Positions 45,672-56,851 of a stretch of DNA of 64,000 nucleotides are shown piece by piece. The notes beneath the pieces were generated by a model. It was not told where the DNA came from and searched no databases. It worked only from the letters and a program-made list of their open reading frames with translations. Both the position numbers and the translations under genes were made by a program. Location: contig NW_008805077.1 of the NCBI RefSeq assembly GCF_000004825.1, positions 1 to 64,000 of the forward strand, written 5' to 3'. The number at the start of each line of letters is the position of its first letter. Position 1 is the first letter of the stretch. Origin of the DNA: Heterostelium album PN500 (taxonomy: Eukaryota; Evosea; Eumycetozoa; Acytosteliales; Acytosteliaceae).

Positions 45672-48600
45672 ATGTTTTTATCGAGAAAAGCATTTCAATT
45701 TGTGGGTGTTTCTACATCTTCAAATCTTAAACAATACCCAAATATATTAGTACCTATAAGTAATCATTATAATGAATCATTATCATTATCATTATCATAT
45801 TCATATTCAACAACTACATCTTCATCATCAACATCAAAAGTAGTTAGATCAAGTAAAGGAGTAAAAGTAAAACCATCAATATCAATTGCAAGAAAAAGAC
45901 TGATAAAATTAAGTTCAGTTAAAAATGCGTTGAATAAAAAGAATGAAAAATCAGAGGATGGTAGTGTCGAACCATTGTCAGCTGATAACATAAAGACAAC
46001 GAAAGTAGAGAAACCGAAATTAATATTGACCACCACCACCGGCGAAGAAGATGTAAAACCAAAGATAAAGAAAGAAACTCTGGCACAAAAGATAGAGCGA
46101 CTCGAACGTGAAATAGATGAAGAAATGAAACATCGAAAGAAAGGTGTCAAACCAAGTCAGACTCCTCATGGTGAGGATCCAGAGGAGAGAGTAGATGTTC
46201 CCATTGGTGAGGAGGACAAGTCGGATATCGACCGTGAAATGCGAAGAAAGTTTTGGGCTGCACAGATGACTATGCGTGAATCTCTCAAGAAGGACGGTGG
46301 TGAATATCTCTTTGAGGAAAAGGATTACAATGACACTGAAATTGGATACAACGAGCTCGGAAAGAAGTTGATGTCTTCGAAGGAGCGAGAACGTGCAAGG
46401 CTGATAGCGGAGCGACAACAACGACAATTGGATATCTTGGCAAAGCGAGCACAATCACCTGAGAAATATTCAAATCTACCGACACCCGATGAATATGAAG
46501 ATGGAGAAGATGCTGCTGTTGCCGATGGAGATGACGATCTACTCGAGGATATCGACTATGACGATGGATTGCCAGATATGACTAGAATCGAAGTGGAATC
46601 GAATATACCACCCAATCAAGAGTTGATCGAAGAGTTTATGGAACGACAGAAACAAGATCTCATCAAACGAGCAGAAGACAATGCAGAGGATGAATTTGAA
46701 AAGAAAAGAAAGTTGAAAAGAATTGAATTTATGGCAAACAAGTTGGCGTTGAAAGAGAAACAGAGATTGGAACGTTTGGCAAGACTTGGTATTGTTAACG
46801 ATAATATAGTTGAAATCGAACCAGAGTTATTCAAGAGATTCCAAGCTGGTGAAATAACAGAGGATGAAATGAAGGAAATCAGTAAGAAACAAATGGAACA
46901 AGAAGAAGAGCAAGGAGAAGATGGTGAGGATGGTGAAGAAGCTGATGAGGAAGATGATGGAGAGCGTAGTAAGTCTCGAGATTATCAATTTTTGAAACAT
47001 TGGAAAATTGGATCGATTGAAATACCACCACTTTTGAAGCGTAAGATTGCTCAATCTTTGAAAGGAAACTCAACACAACAACTGCGATTGGATGCACAGG
47101 AACTATCAGAGAATCTCAGAGAGAGAACTCGTTCCAAGATTATCGATAAGCATACACCATTCAAGGTGGCACCAGAGGAGAAACCGGTGATTACCTATGG
47201 TAAGGGTCAGGCTTTGGCATATATTGCTCATCGTATGCCAGGTGTCTACGCGTGTACACACAGAGTATTCCAAGAGGTTGCCACTCGTCTGCCTAATTTC
47301 AAACCAGAGACAATGCTTGACTATGGTAGTGGTCCGGGAACTGTCATTTGGTCGGCAAGAGAGACTTGGCCGTCGTTGAAATCGATACGTGCGATCGAAC
47401 CATCGGGATTCATGATTGACACTGCCAAGAAGATGTTGGAGGGTTCCACCAACGGTATCGTTTGGTCGCAGCTAGTCAGTCCACCAACTACACAAGCCTA
47501 CCAAAGTGATATTGTCGTTGCCAGTTATGTGTTGAGTGAACTTCCAGATGAAGCAACGCGTGAAAAGGTGGTAACCGAACTCTGGAAGAATGTTAAACCA
47601 TCGGGTATTCTGGTGTTGGTCGAACCCGGAACACCAATTGGATTCAGTTTGATCCGATCGATGCGACAGTTGCTGTTGGATCTACCGGCAGAGCCAGTGA
47701 CCATTCACAAACAAAACTATGCACAAGTACTATCGCCCTGTCCACACTCTGGCCGTTGTCCAATGGGACATAACTCATGGTGTCACTTCTCACAACGTGT
47801 AGTACGTCCACTCTTCCAAAAGCTGGCAAAAGGACCGAGATCCACTGTTTCATTCGAAGATGAAAAGTATTCCTACATTGTAATGTCAAAGATGGTGCGA
47901 TCTACCATTCCCAACCAACTGGAGAAACAACATGAAATCTATGGTGAAGAAGAAGAACAACCAAAGAAGCTGTGGTCTCGTATCAACGCACCTCCATTTA
48001 AACGTGGTGGTCATGTAACAATGGATGTTTGTTCACCTGAAGGTGATTTAAAACGTGTTACAATTGCAAAGTAAGAAGAAAGAATGATAGAGAGTGAGAA
48101 TGAAACATATATAACTAATAACTAATTATTTTACTTTTTAGATCACATGGTAAACAATTATATAAAGAAGCAAGAAAATCATTTTGGAGTGATTCTTTGA
48201 TTATCAATGAATCAAAGGTGAATTGGATCCAGTCTAGAACACAAATAGTAGAGACAACAGAGCAATTAGAGGCAGAACAATTGGCAATGAAAGAGAAGAT
48301 TAAGAATTTGAAATCGATTACCTTTAAGAATAGCGATGCTCAAAAGGAAATCAACAAGGTCATTGCAGAGATTGAGAGTAAACCAAGCGAGAAGAAGAAG
48401 CAGCAGTTGGAAGAAGCCTCGAAAGTAAAGAAGACTGGTAAAGACAACGATTGGATGAACGATCTCGGTAATGACGATAGAAAGATGTTGGAACGTTTAG
48501 TTAAGGAAGGTAAATTCTCTAGCAGTGGAAAAGGATTGTTTGGTGGTGAAGAAGACGACGCTGCATCAGAGTCGCCAAAGCTGCATCAAGACTACCGTGA

Positions 48601-49069
48601 GATGAGTAAAGATGAATCGATTCAGTTTGTTGACGATGCCAAGAACCAACAGGATCAACAACAGCTTTTGAATCCTACTCTCGATCTAGATGATGTAACG
48701 GTATTCAGAGACAGTTCCAAAGCAAGAAAAGCAATGAGATCTAAGCTACTCGATGATATCGATATCTTTACAACACAGAACCTACAACCAGAGCAACTCG
48801 AGGAAATGAATCAATTCAAACAATCAAAGTCAAAGAAAGCTAAGCAACCAAAGAAAGGAACAATGGAGGCATTTTTATTGGAGGAGGAACAGAACAACGA
48901 AACCAATACGATCGACGATCTCGAATCACAGATACTCGAAAAACAAAGAAAACAACAACTACAAATGACTTCGATGGTTGAAGGTGTTTATGGAATGGGA
49001 TTGAACACAAAGAACAATCGTAATCAAAAGAAAGTAAATACCAGTACTCTTTCAATTAAAAAGAAATAA
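45672..49069 (+). CDS. mettl17: METTL17/Rsm22-type mitoribosome assembly factor with long extensions
   Basis: Exons 45672-48070 and 48142-49069; 1108 aa. The Ser-rich N-terminus fits a mitochondrial presequence (MFLSRKAFQFVGVSTSSNL). Residues about 60-480 are a charged Lys/Glu-rich region (QEEEQGEDGEDGEEADEEDD). The Rsm22 core, about 500-805, contains YGKGQALAYIAHRMPGVYAC, SAM motif MLDYGSGPGTVIW, SYVLSELPDEATRE, and the Fe-S cluster cysteines in CPHSGRCPMGHNSWCHF followed by SQRVVRP. The family's usual end (KSHGKQLYKEARKSFW) falls at the start of exon 2, but the frame continues for about 290 residues of acidic, Gln-rich coiled coil. METTL17 promotes small mitoribosomal subunit assembly. Confidence 0.85.
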
Positions 49070-49374
49070 ATAATCAATAGTTTATCAATTGGTTGTTTTT
49101 AATTTAATTATCTTTTTTTATTATTATTTTTTTGATCGAGGAAGGATAATGACCACCACTTTACCTAATGTTTTGGGTTGCTATTTAAATTTCTACTATT
49201 GATATTAAAGTTTTAATATTTATCCATAGAGGTATTAATCTAAATTTTATTAATAAGGATTAATAACATTAAAGATGAGTCTTCTTTATTTAAAATTACA
49301 GAACATGAATAAGACATGAAAGTAGATTTAAGTTTTTTGGATACAACTTCTGTTAACAGATAGTTGAATAATAA
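49070..49374. other. Intergenic, AT-rich
   Basis: Short region between the METTL17 gene and the small spliced gene. Nothing recognised beyond AT tracts. Confidence 0.55.
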
Positions 49375-49610
49375 ATGAAATCATTTAACTCTCTTATTAC
49401 TATTCGACAACTTGTAAAGAAACCTGTTTTTATAAGAACGTTCACAACATGTACCAATGTAATCTCCACACTATTAACATTTATAAAAATGAAAAAGAAT
49501 CAATTCAGAGTGATCAACTAGTACTAGAATTAGAACAACTAGATCAAAAATTAAAAAAGACACTACGAAGACAACAACAACAACAACAACAACAACAAAA
49601 ACTTTTATAA
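49375..49610 (+). CDS. Tiny spliced gene for a 61-residue, possibly mitochondrial protein
   Basis: Exons 49375-49458 and 49509-49610 (50-nt intron, GTAATC...TTCAG), one frame, 61 aa. The N-terminus MKSFNSLITIRQLVKKPVFI plus RTFTTC is basic, amphipathic and free of acidic residues, like a matrix-targeting presequence. The second exon encodes a coiled-coil-like helix (SDQLVLELEQLDQKLKKTLR) and nine Gln. Without splicing both exons run into stops quickly. The acceptor and coil continuity support it, but short Gln-rich frames also arise by chance. Possible assembly factor or ATPase-inhibitor-like peptide; no family recognised. Confidence 0.45.
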
Positions 49611-49752
49611 TCCTTTCAAATATAAAATTACCAATTTTATTTGTTTATTAGAAACAACTCAATAAAGTTTAAGTTTAGACAAACTTTGTTTTATAAATCG
49701 ATTTTATATTTTATTTATATATTATTTATATATATTTTATATATTATTATTA

Positions 49753-52700
49753 TTACAAATGGTGCATTGCTAGGTTTCTACTTGATTGACCTCTTCTTGA
49801 GAATCTGAATCTGAGACCATCACGCGATACATAGAGCTTCTTTTTAATGAGGACAACAGCGACGGCAACACCAACGCTTATTACGACGACTGGTACAACT
49901 ACGGCAACTGGGATAACCCAGCTTCTCTTGTTATCACCTCCACAACCGTTGGTTGGTTTATCTGGGTTGATAAGCATACTGAAATCTGGGTCGAGAATAC
50001 AATTGGTACATTGTGGAACACTGACCGAAATATAGGTCATTGAGGAATCACCAACCTCAGTGGTATTTAGAATACCGGTGGCAGAGTATGCTGGACGACC
50101 ATCCGATAAAGATCGATCGAGGAAACGACCGTAGAAAATGATACCGTTACGCTCAATCGAGAGGTATTTGAGTGAATCTGTACCGGATTTAGATGATGAA
50201 CTACTGGTATCACAGGTTTGAGAGTCATCAGCTGAGACCTGAGTGGCAAACACAACCTTTAAGTAGTTGAGTGAGTTTTGGAATGCCCATCCATCGATTG
50301 TTACCGATGCTTTCAATGAGTTTGGTTGATAGGTACTGTTGATACCTGCAAATTCGATTTGTCTATCTGCCTTGTTGATCTCGATAACCGTAGTGATATT
50401 GGCGCTCAACACTACAGATTTATAAGTAGTAGAATCGGCTTGTGCATTGCTGGCGGATGTCGAAGTCCATCCACTGAGCAGAGTCTCTGAGACAACCGCT
50501 TCGGCACTGTCGATCTCCTGGATAGATACCATGTTGAATTTATATTGAACACCGAGTAATTCGTAGGTGCTAGCTGGTTCACTCTCGGATGTTTGGATTG
50601 TTGGTTTGGGATCTTCACTCGATGGCAATTTGAAGTTACAGGATGGACCGTTGAATCCAGCTGGGCATGAACAAATACCATTGTTACAGGTACCGCTACC
50701 ACAACCGTCTGGACACACCGCGGCAGTATTTGGAGTGACATACAAGATTGACGATGATTCAAAAGTGTATTGATCGATGATGACAGTGAGTTTCTTCAGA
50801 CCGGATCCACTTGGTGTGAAACTACAGGTAAGATTGAATTCGTTGAGAGTGATATTGGAACATGGTGCACCACCGACCAAAACTGTAATGTTTCTTTGGT
50901 TGGTAACTGTTGTCGACATCAAGTAACGACTGGCCATAACAATTGGTGGTCCTGTTGGTGCTGGATAGCTACCAAAGTTACCATAAATGGTTACAGCACC
51001 ATCGCCTTCACCAATCGGTGATACAGATGTAACGATTGGATAGGATTGAGTGAAGCTAGTTTCATAATTGGAAGCACCATAGGTTGTGCTGTTTGCAATC
51101 AATTGCACCTTTCCTTGTGGCAATGCTGCAGCTGTACATATATAGAAGGCATTCGATCCACCCATAGTACCAACACAATCAACATTATTAACCTTAAAGC
51201 TTGTATTGAGATCGAAATTGATACCACTGATTGTAATCTCAATACCATTATCCTTTTGAGTGAATTGTACTAATTTAATTACAGGTGCTAAAGATAATAA
51301 AAGTTATTAATTTATGTAATGTACTGTAATCAAGATGATCATATATTATAATACTTACTCATTACTTTATAAACAACAGATACTTGAACATTTGATCCAA
51401 GATTAATTATTTTGGTAATTGCTGATTCTGGAATGGTTGTTTCAGCTAGTGTTTGATATCTTTAATATAAAATAAATAGTTTAATATTAGTTAGATGATA
51501 TGTGCTTAAAAGAATATGTACTAATTAGTTTGTAAAGACATACGTTAAATGAGTGTTTGGTGAGATAACGGACACTCCTGGTGATGCATTAACACCCCAA
51601 CCAAGACTTGTACCGATGATATCGATTTTACCACCATTTGCAATGGCAAAACCATTGGCTGGTTGATTGGTGATGTTACCACAGGCACCACTACCGGCAT
51701 TGTTGAATTGAGCGTTTGCATTGAACCATGAAGCAGTATATTCTTTGTAACATGCGAAACAACCATCTACCTGATTGACTTGCGTGTTGACCAGACTCAA
51801 AGAGTTTACACCACACAGCTCCGACGGTATAGATCCTCCGCTACTTGTCAAACTAGGATTGTTTGATGCATCGAAATACTTTATTGAACTGTATTTAGCA
51901 TTGGAAATACCTGTACTCAATGATTGTAAGTTTCTCAATACCCTAAATATTTGAAAATAATGTTAGCAAAAAAAAAAAACAATTATTTTTCAATCATTAT
52001 TTAAAAATAGTTATTAACATACAATTTTGGTAATGTTTGGAAATATGCTGGATCTGGTAAATTTTGTAGAGAGGTACCTTCTTCTTGACTAAAATAAGTT
52101 GTTTAAAAAATAATTTAATATTTATATTCTACTAATATCTGATTGTGTTGTTTACTTACTATAATTCTAATGTTGGAATGGTTAATGGATAAAATAAAGT
52201 AGATTGTGATTGATAGTTGGTATTCTTAATTACACTATAATTTTGAAACATATAAATTAATAAAGAATAATAAATAAATTTGATATATTAAAAAAAAACA
52301 TGCATTGATTTAATGTAAACAGCATAATCTTTCAAAAGATTTGGGGCAACTAGAACAGTAGAGTTTTCAAGGTAACTAAAATATAATATATAAAGTTAAT
52401 ATGTTTTTGTTTTAAATTAAGAATAAAGATTATTCTTTTAACTTACAAAGTTTGGAGATTTGTGAAAATACAACCACCAATTGTAATGGAAGGTCTTTGA
52501 TTTGAACCAATAAGAGAGCTGTGGAAAAAAAAAAAAGTGATTAATGAAAAGATTACAATTAAAAAAAATAATAATAAAACTTAATAAACTTACATTGTTT
52601 GAAGTTGCATAAAATTAAATTGAGCATTATAAACTGTATCGGTGTAATAAACTACCCTATAATTTGAAAATAAATAAGTATTAGATTGATATTGTTTTGT

Positions 52701-54563
52701 ATTTCCTTTGTAGATAAAATTGAAAATTTAAAAACATACAAATTTTTTAAAACTGGTAGAGAATTCGAAGTCATGGTGACAAAAGTACCATAGATAGAAG
52801 GAACTTCCATTACACTATATTTGGAAATTAAAAAGTAAATATTTAGATTAATTGTATTGTAAACTAATTGAATAAGAAAATAAATGTAAAAAAATACATA
52901 CAAAGTTTGAATGATATTGTTAAATGAAGTTGATCCAAAAATGTTATCATATTTAATACCAGATCCACGAAGAACTCTTTTTTGTATTTGTATAAAAAAA
53001 AACAAAAGTAAAAAAATTAGTTTAAATTTTAAATTGTTTTCTATATTTTTTAAAGTTAAAACTTACACATTTTTAAGTTTTGGATGTTCAAAGAATGATG
53101 CTGGTAAAATATCTCCAATGGCATCACCAGTAATTTCACTTTTATTGTTTTATTAGTAAAATAAAAGAAGATGTATAGTTAAAAATAAATAACTTACAGA
53201 TTTTCAAGAGATGGGAAAGCATCTGAAATATTAGCTGTTAAAATTGGAGATAAACCTGCAACTAAATCCAAACTTATTTTTTTTAAAAATTTAGTTGCTA
53301 TTCTATTTTATCATATTGTTAACAATGCATACGTTATATTTTGTAAATTGGGTGCAGAAAACTTATTTAAAATCAAGCTACTTGGATTTGTAGATTGTCT
53401 ACCAATAATTACTCTAAATAAAAAATAATATTCAAAAAAACTTTGATTAATATCTTGAATGATGAAAACCTATACTTTAAAAATAATTAGTTCTGCAGAT
53501 TAATATATTTCATACAAAGATCTCAAATTGGTGGCAACTAGATTATTATTAAAAAGTGTTGTGGAATAAATTCTTCTTCCTCTTGGGTTTGGAGACCAAA
53601 TCTTTTGCTCACTCATTGAAACTGTATCGGGAACAACAGATGTATTAGTTACGATAGGAGAAGTCGTTAAAGGGACTGGTGATGGTACTGTACCTATATT
53701 TATCGATGTGTAAGTATCGGTTGTGGCCGTAGTAGAAGTAGTAGAAGTAGTATCTGTCGTACCAGTGAAGCCAGTACTAGTGGAAGGCATAGAGGTAGTA
53801 CCTGCAGTTCCAGAGGTAATTGGTCCTCCCGATGTTGTGAGTCCTGATAGGGTAGGTGGGGTGGAGGTTGGGTTGGCCGTAGTTGGATTGGCTGTAGTCG
53901 ATGTAGTTGGATTGGCTGAGGTTGGATTGGCTGTAATTGGATTGGCCGATGTAAAAGTAGTACTTCCGGTGGTTGAAACGGTACTACCACTTGTGGTAAT
54001 CGGTGTGGTGGTGGTGATGGTTGGTGAGGTTGTGGCTGGTATCGTTGTGGCTGGTATCGTTGTGGCTGGCATCGTTGTAAATGGCATCGTTGTGGCTGGT
54101 CCCGATGTCAAGGCTGGATTTGCTGTAATTGGACTAATAGGACTAATAGATGCTCCACCAGCCGGTTGCGCAGTTATTGAAGTTCCAAGAGTGGGTATCG
54201 CAGTAATAGAGGTGGCGGGAGCGAGAGTTGTTGAAGTCGAAGTCGATGTTGTACTTGGAGTGGATGCATCAATATATCTATTATTTTCATAAAAAAATAT
54301 TAATATTTTTTTCAAACTAATTAAATCTATCAAAAAAATAAAAAAACAATTCTATATTGTAAATCTTACATTCCAACAACATTTCCATTCTCACATTTTA
54401 ATGCAGGATGATTACAATTTGGAGAGGAACCAAAAACGATTGCAAACTCTGTTCCAATCATTGTGATAGCATCCCATTCTGAATTTTGCGCTTGAGAAAT
54501 ACATGCTAGTGCAGCAAATATCAGGAATACAATATTTAGTATCCTATGTTTTGATTGCTGCAT
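49753..54563 (-). CDS. Large TM surface protein: mucin-like stalk, LRRs, TIG, EGF (ComC-like)
   Basis: Fifteen exons (minus): 54370-54563, 53516-54277, 53333-53413, 53198-53302, 53067-53138, 52902-52976, 52740-52814, 52594-52656, 52447-52518, 52304-52375, 52160-52234, 52023-52088, 51544-51942, 51359-51459, 49753-51287; 1248 aa, all in frame. Signal peptide (IVFLIFAALACISQAQ). A Thr/Ser/Pro stalk, about 65-318, has imperfect repeats (TTIPATTIPATTSPT, ANPTTANPTS). LRRs on exons 3-12, mostly one each, start and end inside the LxxL strand. A Cys-containing LRR cap and TIG domains (VTSVSPIGEGDGAVTIYGNF) follow. EGF about 927-952 (CPDGCGSGTCNNGICSC), a conserved extracellular module, TM about 1193-1217 and a basic tail (KKKLYVSRDGLRFRFSRRGQ) complete it. 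The ComC-type family assignment is my recollection. Probable role: cell-cell or bacteria recognition. Confidence 0.82.
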
Positions 54564-55344
54564 TTTGAAAAATATATTTTTTTTTTTTAAATTATCGATA
54601 ATCTAAACTTTCTACTTTTGATTTATATTGTACAAATAAAAAGGTATGTGCGTGTGTGTACTAAGGACCTAAACAATTATTATTTGTGAAGTATTGTTTA
54701 TTTTATTTTTTAAAAAAAAAAACAAAAACAAAATAGAAAACTATAAATATCTATCTAATTAAGCTTTGTCAAAGGATCAAGATTATAGTGAAATAATTGT
54801 TATTTGTGTGTGAGAAAACAACTAAAGAGAAATAAAAAATAATGTTTGTCTACAATTAAAGTGAAAGGGCATCACCAATTAGGGACCAAAAAAATATTTT
54901 TGAGTTGATCAAAGTGACCATCGAGTTTTTGATTTATTTTTATTTTTATTTGGTGCAGGTTGGCACCAATCTCATGGCAAAAAAGCTAACCACTAACAAA
55001 AAAAAACTCTACAAGTCAATAATAGATCTACCATTTTTAACTGTTTTTTTTGTAATTTGATCAAAAAAAAAAATTCAAGAAAATCTTATCATAACGTTTT
55101 TACTACATCAATTGAAAGTAGTACCCGAATTAATGATGATGCAATTAAATTAATTAATTTTATTGATCAATCAAAATTAGGTTGATAAAAATAAATATCA
55201 AAATAATGGAAATCATAAACTATTTGGTGGAGATTAATTAAAATCTACACTTTACCATGAAAAACAAAAAAAATAACAAATAAATTTAAATAAATAAAAT
55301 ATGATAATTTTCGAAATTTTATTTTATTTTATTTTATTTTTTAA
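54564..55344. promoter_or_regulatory. Upstream region of the LRR-TIG gene
   Basis: Contains a GT/CA-rich tract at 54643-54660 (ggtatgtgcgtgtgtgta), 80 bp upstream of the LRR-TIG start; the reverse strand reads CA-rich, like Dictyostelium CA-rich developmental elements. The rest is AT-rich, with A-runs. A (TTTTA)n tract lies at about 55319-55340. Confidence 0.4.
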
Positions 55345-55960
55345 ATGTCAAGGGCGACGAATTCAGAAACAGATCTAATTTAAACGATCAATTTGAGAAA
55401 TAGAATCGAAGAGAAAGAAGAAATAATCAAGTATGAATAGAGTATTGCAGAGATGCAACATATTGAACACTAAGACGTAGGCTTGTGAAATTAGAGAAAG
55501 AATAGAAATTCACTTGCTAAAGATAGATAGATTTAGATCGTTCGCGAGAGAGTAAAGCGGTCCAGTTTCATCCTTAATAGAACGGCAGAGACTCAAAGTG
55601 GAATATCAGAAGAATGATTTTTAGAGAAAATATATACTGTGACTTTTTATTTAGCAGAGATTTTGATTGTAACTACGCCGTCATGAAGAACCTTTTTTTT
55701 TTATAATACCAAGAAAGTTGTGAAGTTCTTTGAATCACTTAAAGAATTCTGTGTAATTTGATCTAAATTGTATGGTCAATCTATACAATAGACTTTCTTT
55801 CGAAATACGCACAGTCATAGAGTCTGTACTCAAACTCTATGATACAAACAGCTTCTCATCTAATAATAAAGCAAAAAATAAACAATTCTCAATAGAGTAG
55901 TCTTTTGTTGGGACTATTCGAAATCCGGCTATGAAATTACTTCACCAAGTCTATTTGTTA
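55345..55960. ncRNA. Candidate non-coding transcript or relic: less AT-rich, non-open island
   Basis: About 600 bp with near-even composition (agggcgacgaattcagaaac, cgttcgcgagagagtaaagc) in otherwise very AT-rich DNA. No frame stays open for more than a few dozen codons on either strand. It includes a clean hairpin, tcatagagt (55815-55823) with actctatga (55834-55842). (TTTTA)n tracts lie on both sides, at about 55319-55340 and 56037-56056. No family recognised; could be a long ncRNA, an untranslated leader or an old gene remnant. Strand unknown. Confidence 0.35.
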
Positions 55961-56851
55961 TTCTACATCTATTTATTACAATTTATTTTATAAAAATAGT
56001 TATCATCTACAACAACCACTTAAATAATTAAAGTGTTTATTTTATTTTATTTTATTTTTAATTTTTCACAATATATTTGCCTCATAAACAATATTTAAAG
56101 AAAATTGGCATCACAGATAAATTCAAAAGACACTTTAATTTTATATGACACACAATTTTTGCTAAACCAATGAATACATTCCCTCCTTTAAATCAATGAA
56201 ATGAAAATGATTTTTTTTTTTTTTTTTTTTTGTAATGATCAAAAAAACAACACACTTTTTTTTTTTTTCATTCTATCACACACAAATATTGACACCTGTA
56301 ACAAAAATTATCACACACTAATTTAATCAAACATAAAATAATCATCACAACCAAATTTATTATTATTGAATATATTAGTGCACTTATAAAAAAAAAAAAA
56401 AAGAATATAGAGAGTTATAATTGGTATTCGAATACCAACAACGGCAATCAAATAAAACCATAATCAAAACACTCAAATTAAATCAAAATCAAATCAAAAT
56501 TTAATTGTTGTTGTTTAATTATTCATATCACTACATAGTACATACTCTCTTTTTTTATATCATCATTTATTCAATTATATTTAAATATACTAATAAATAA
56601 TTAAATTTGTTAACATTTTTTTATTTTTAATATTTATTTATAAATTATTTTTTATTTTTGATTTCACCTCCACATTGTTGTTGTAAATTGTAGGTTTGTT
56701 TTATTTTTATTGTTTTTTTTTTTAAAAAAGATAATAATAATAATAATATTATTTTAAAACTTATCATTAATTCTATTTTTAAACAACAATAACAATAAAA
56801 AAATTAAGTAATATTATATATATATAAATAGATCAGAGCATAAGTTAAAGA
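55961..56851. other. AT-rich upstream region of the kinase gene
   Basis: Long A and T homopolymers (T16 near 56215, A14 near 56388), ATT repeats, and a TATA-like tatatatataaatag about 20 bp upstream of the kinase ATG. No other element. Confidence 0.5.

Noticed and set aside
53723-54292. 189-codon plus-strand frame rich in Val
   Set aside because: Antisense of the Thr/Ser/Pro stalk repeats of the LRR-TIG gene.
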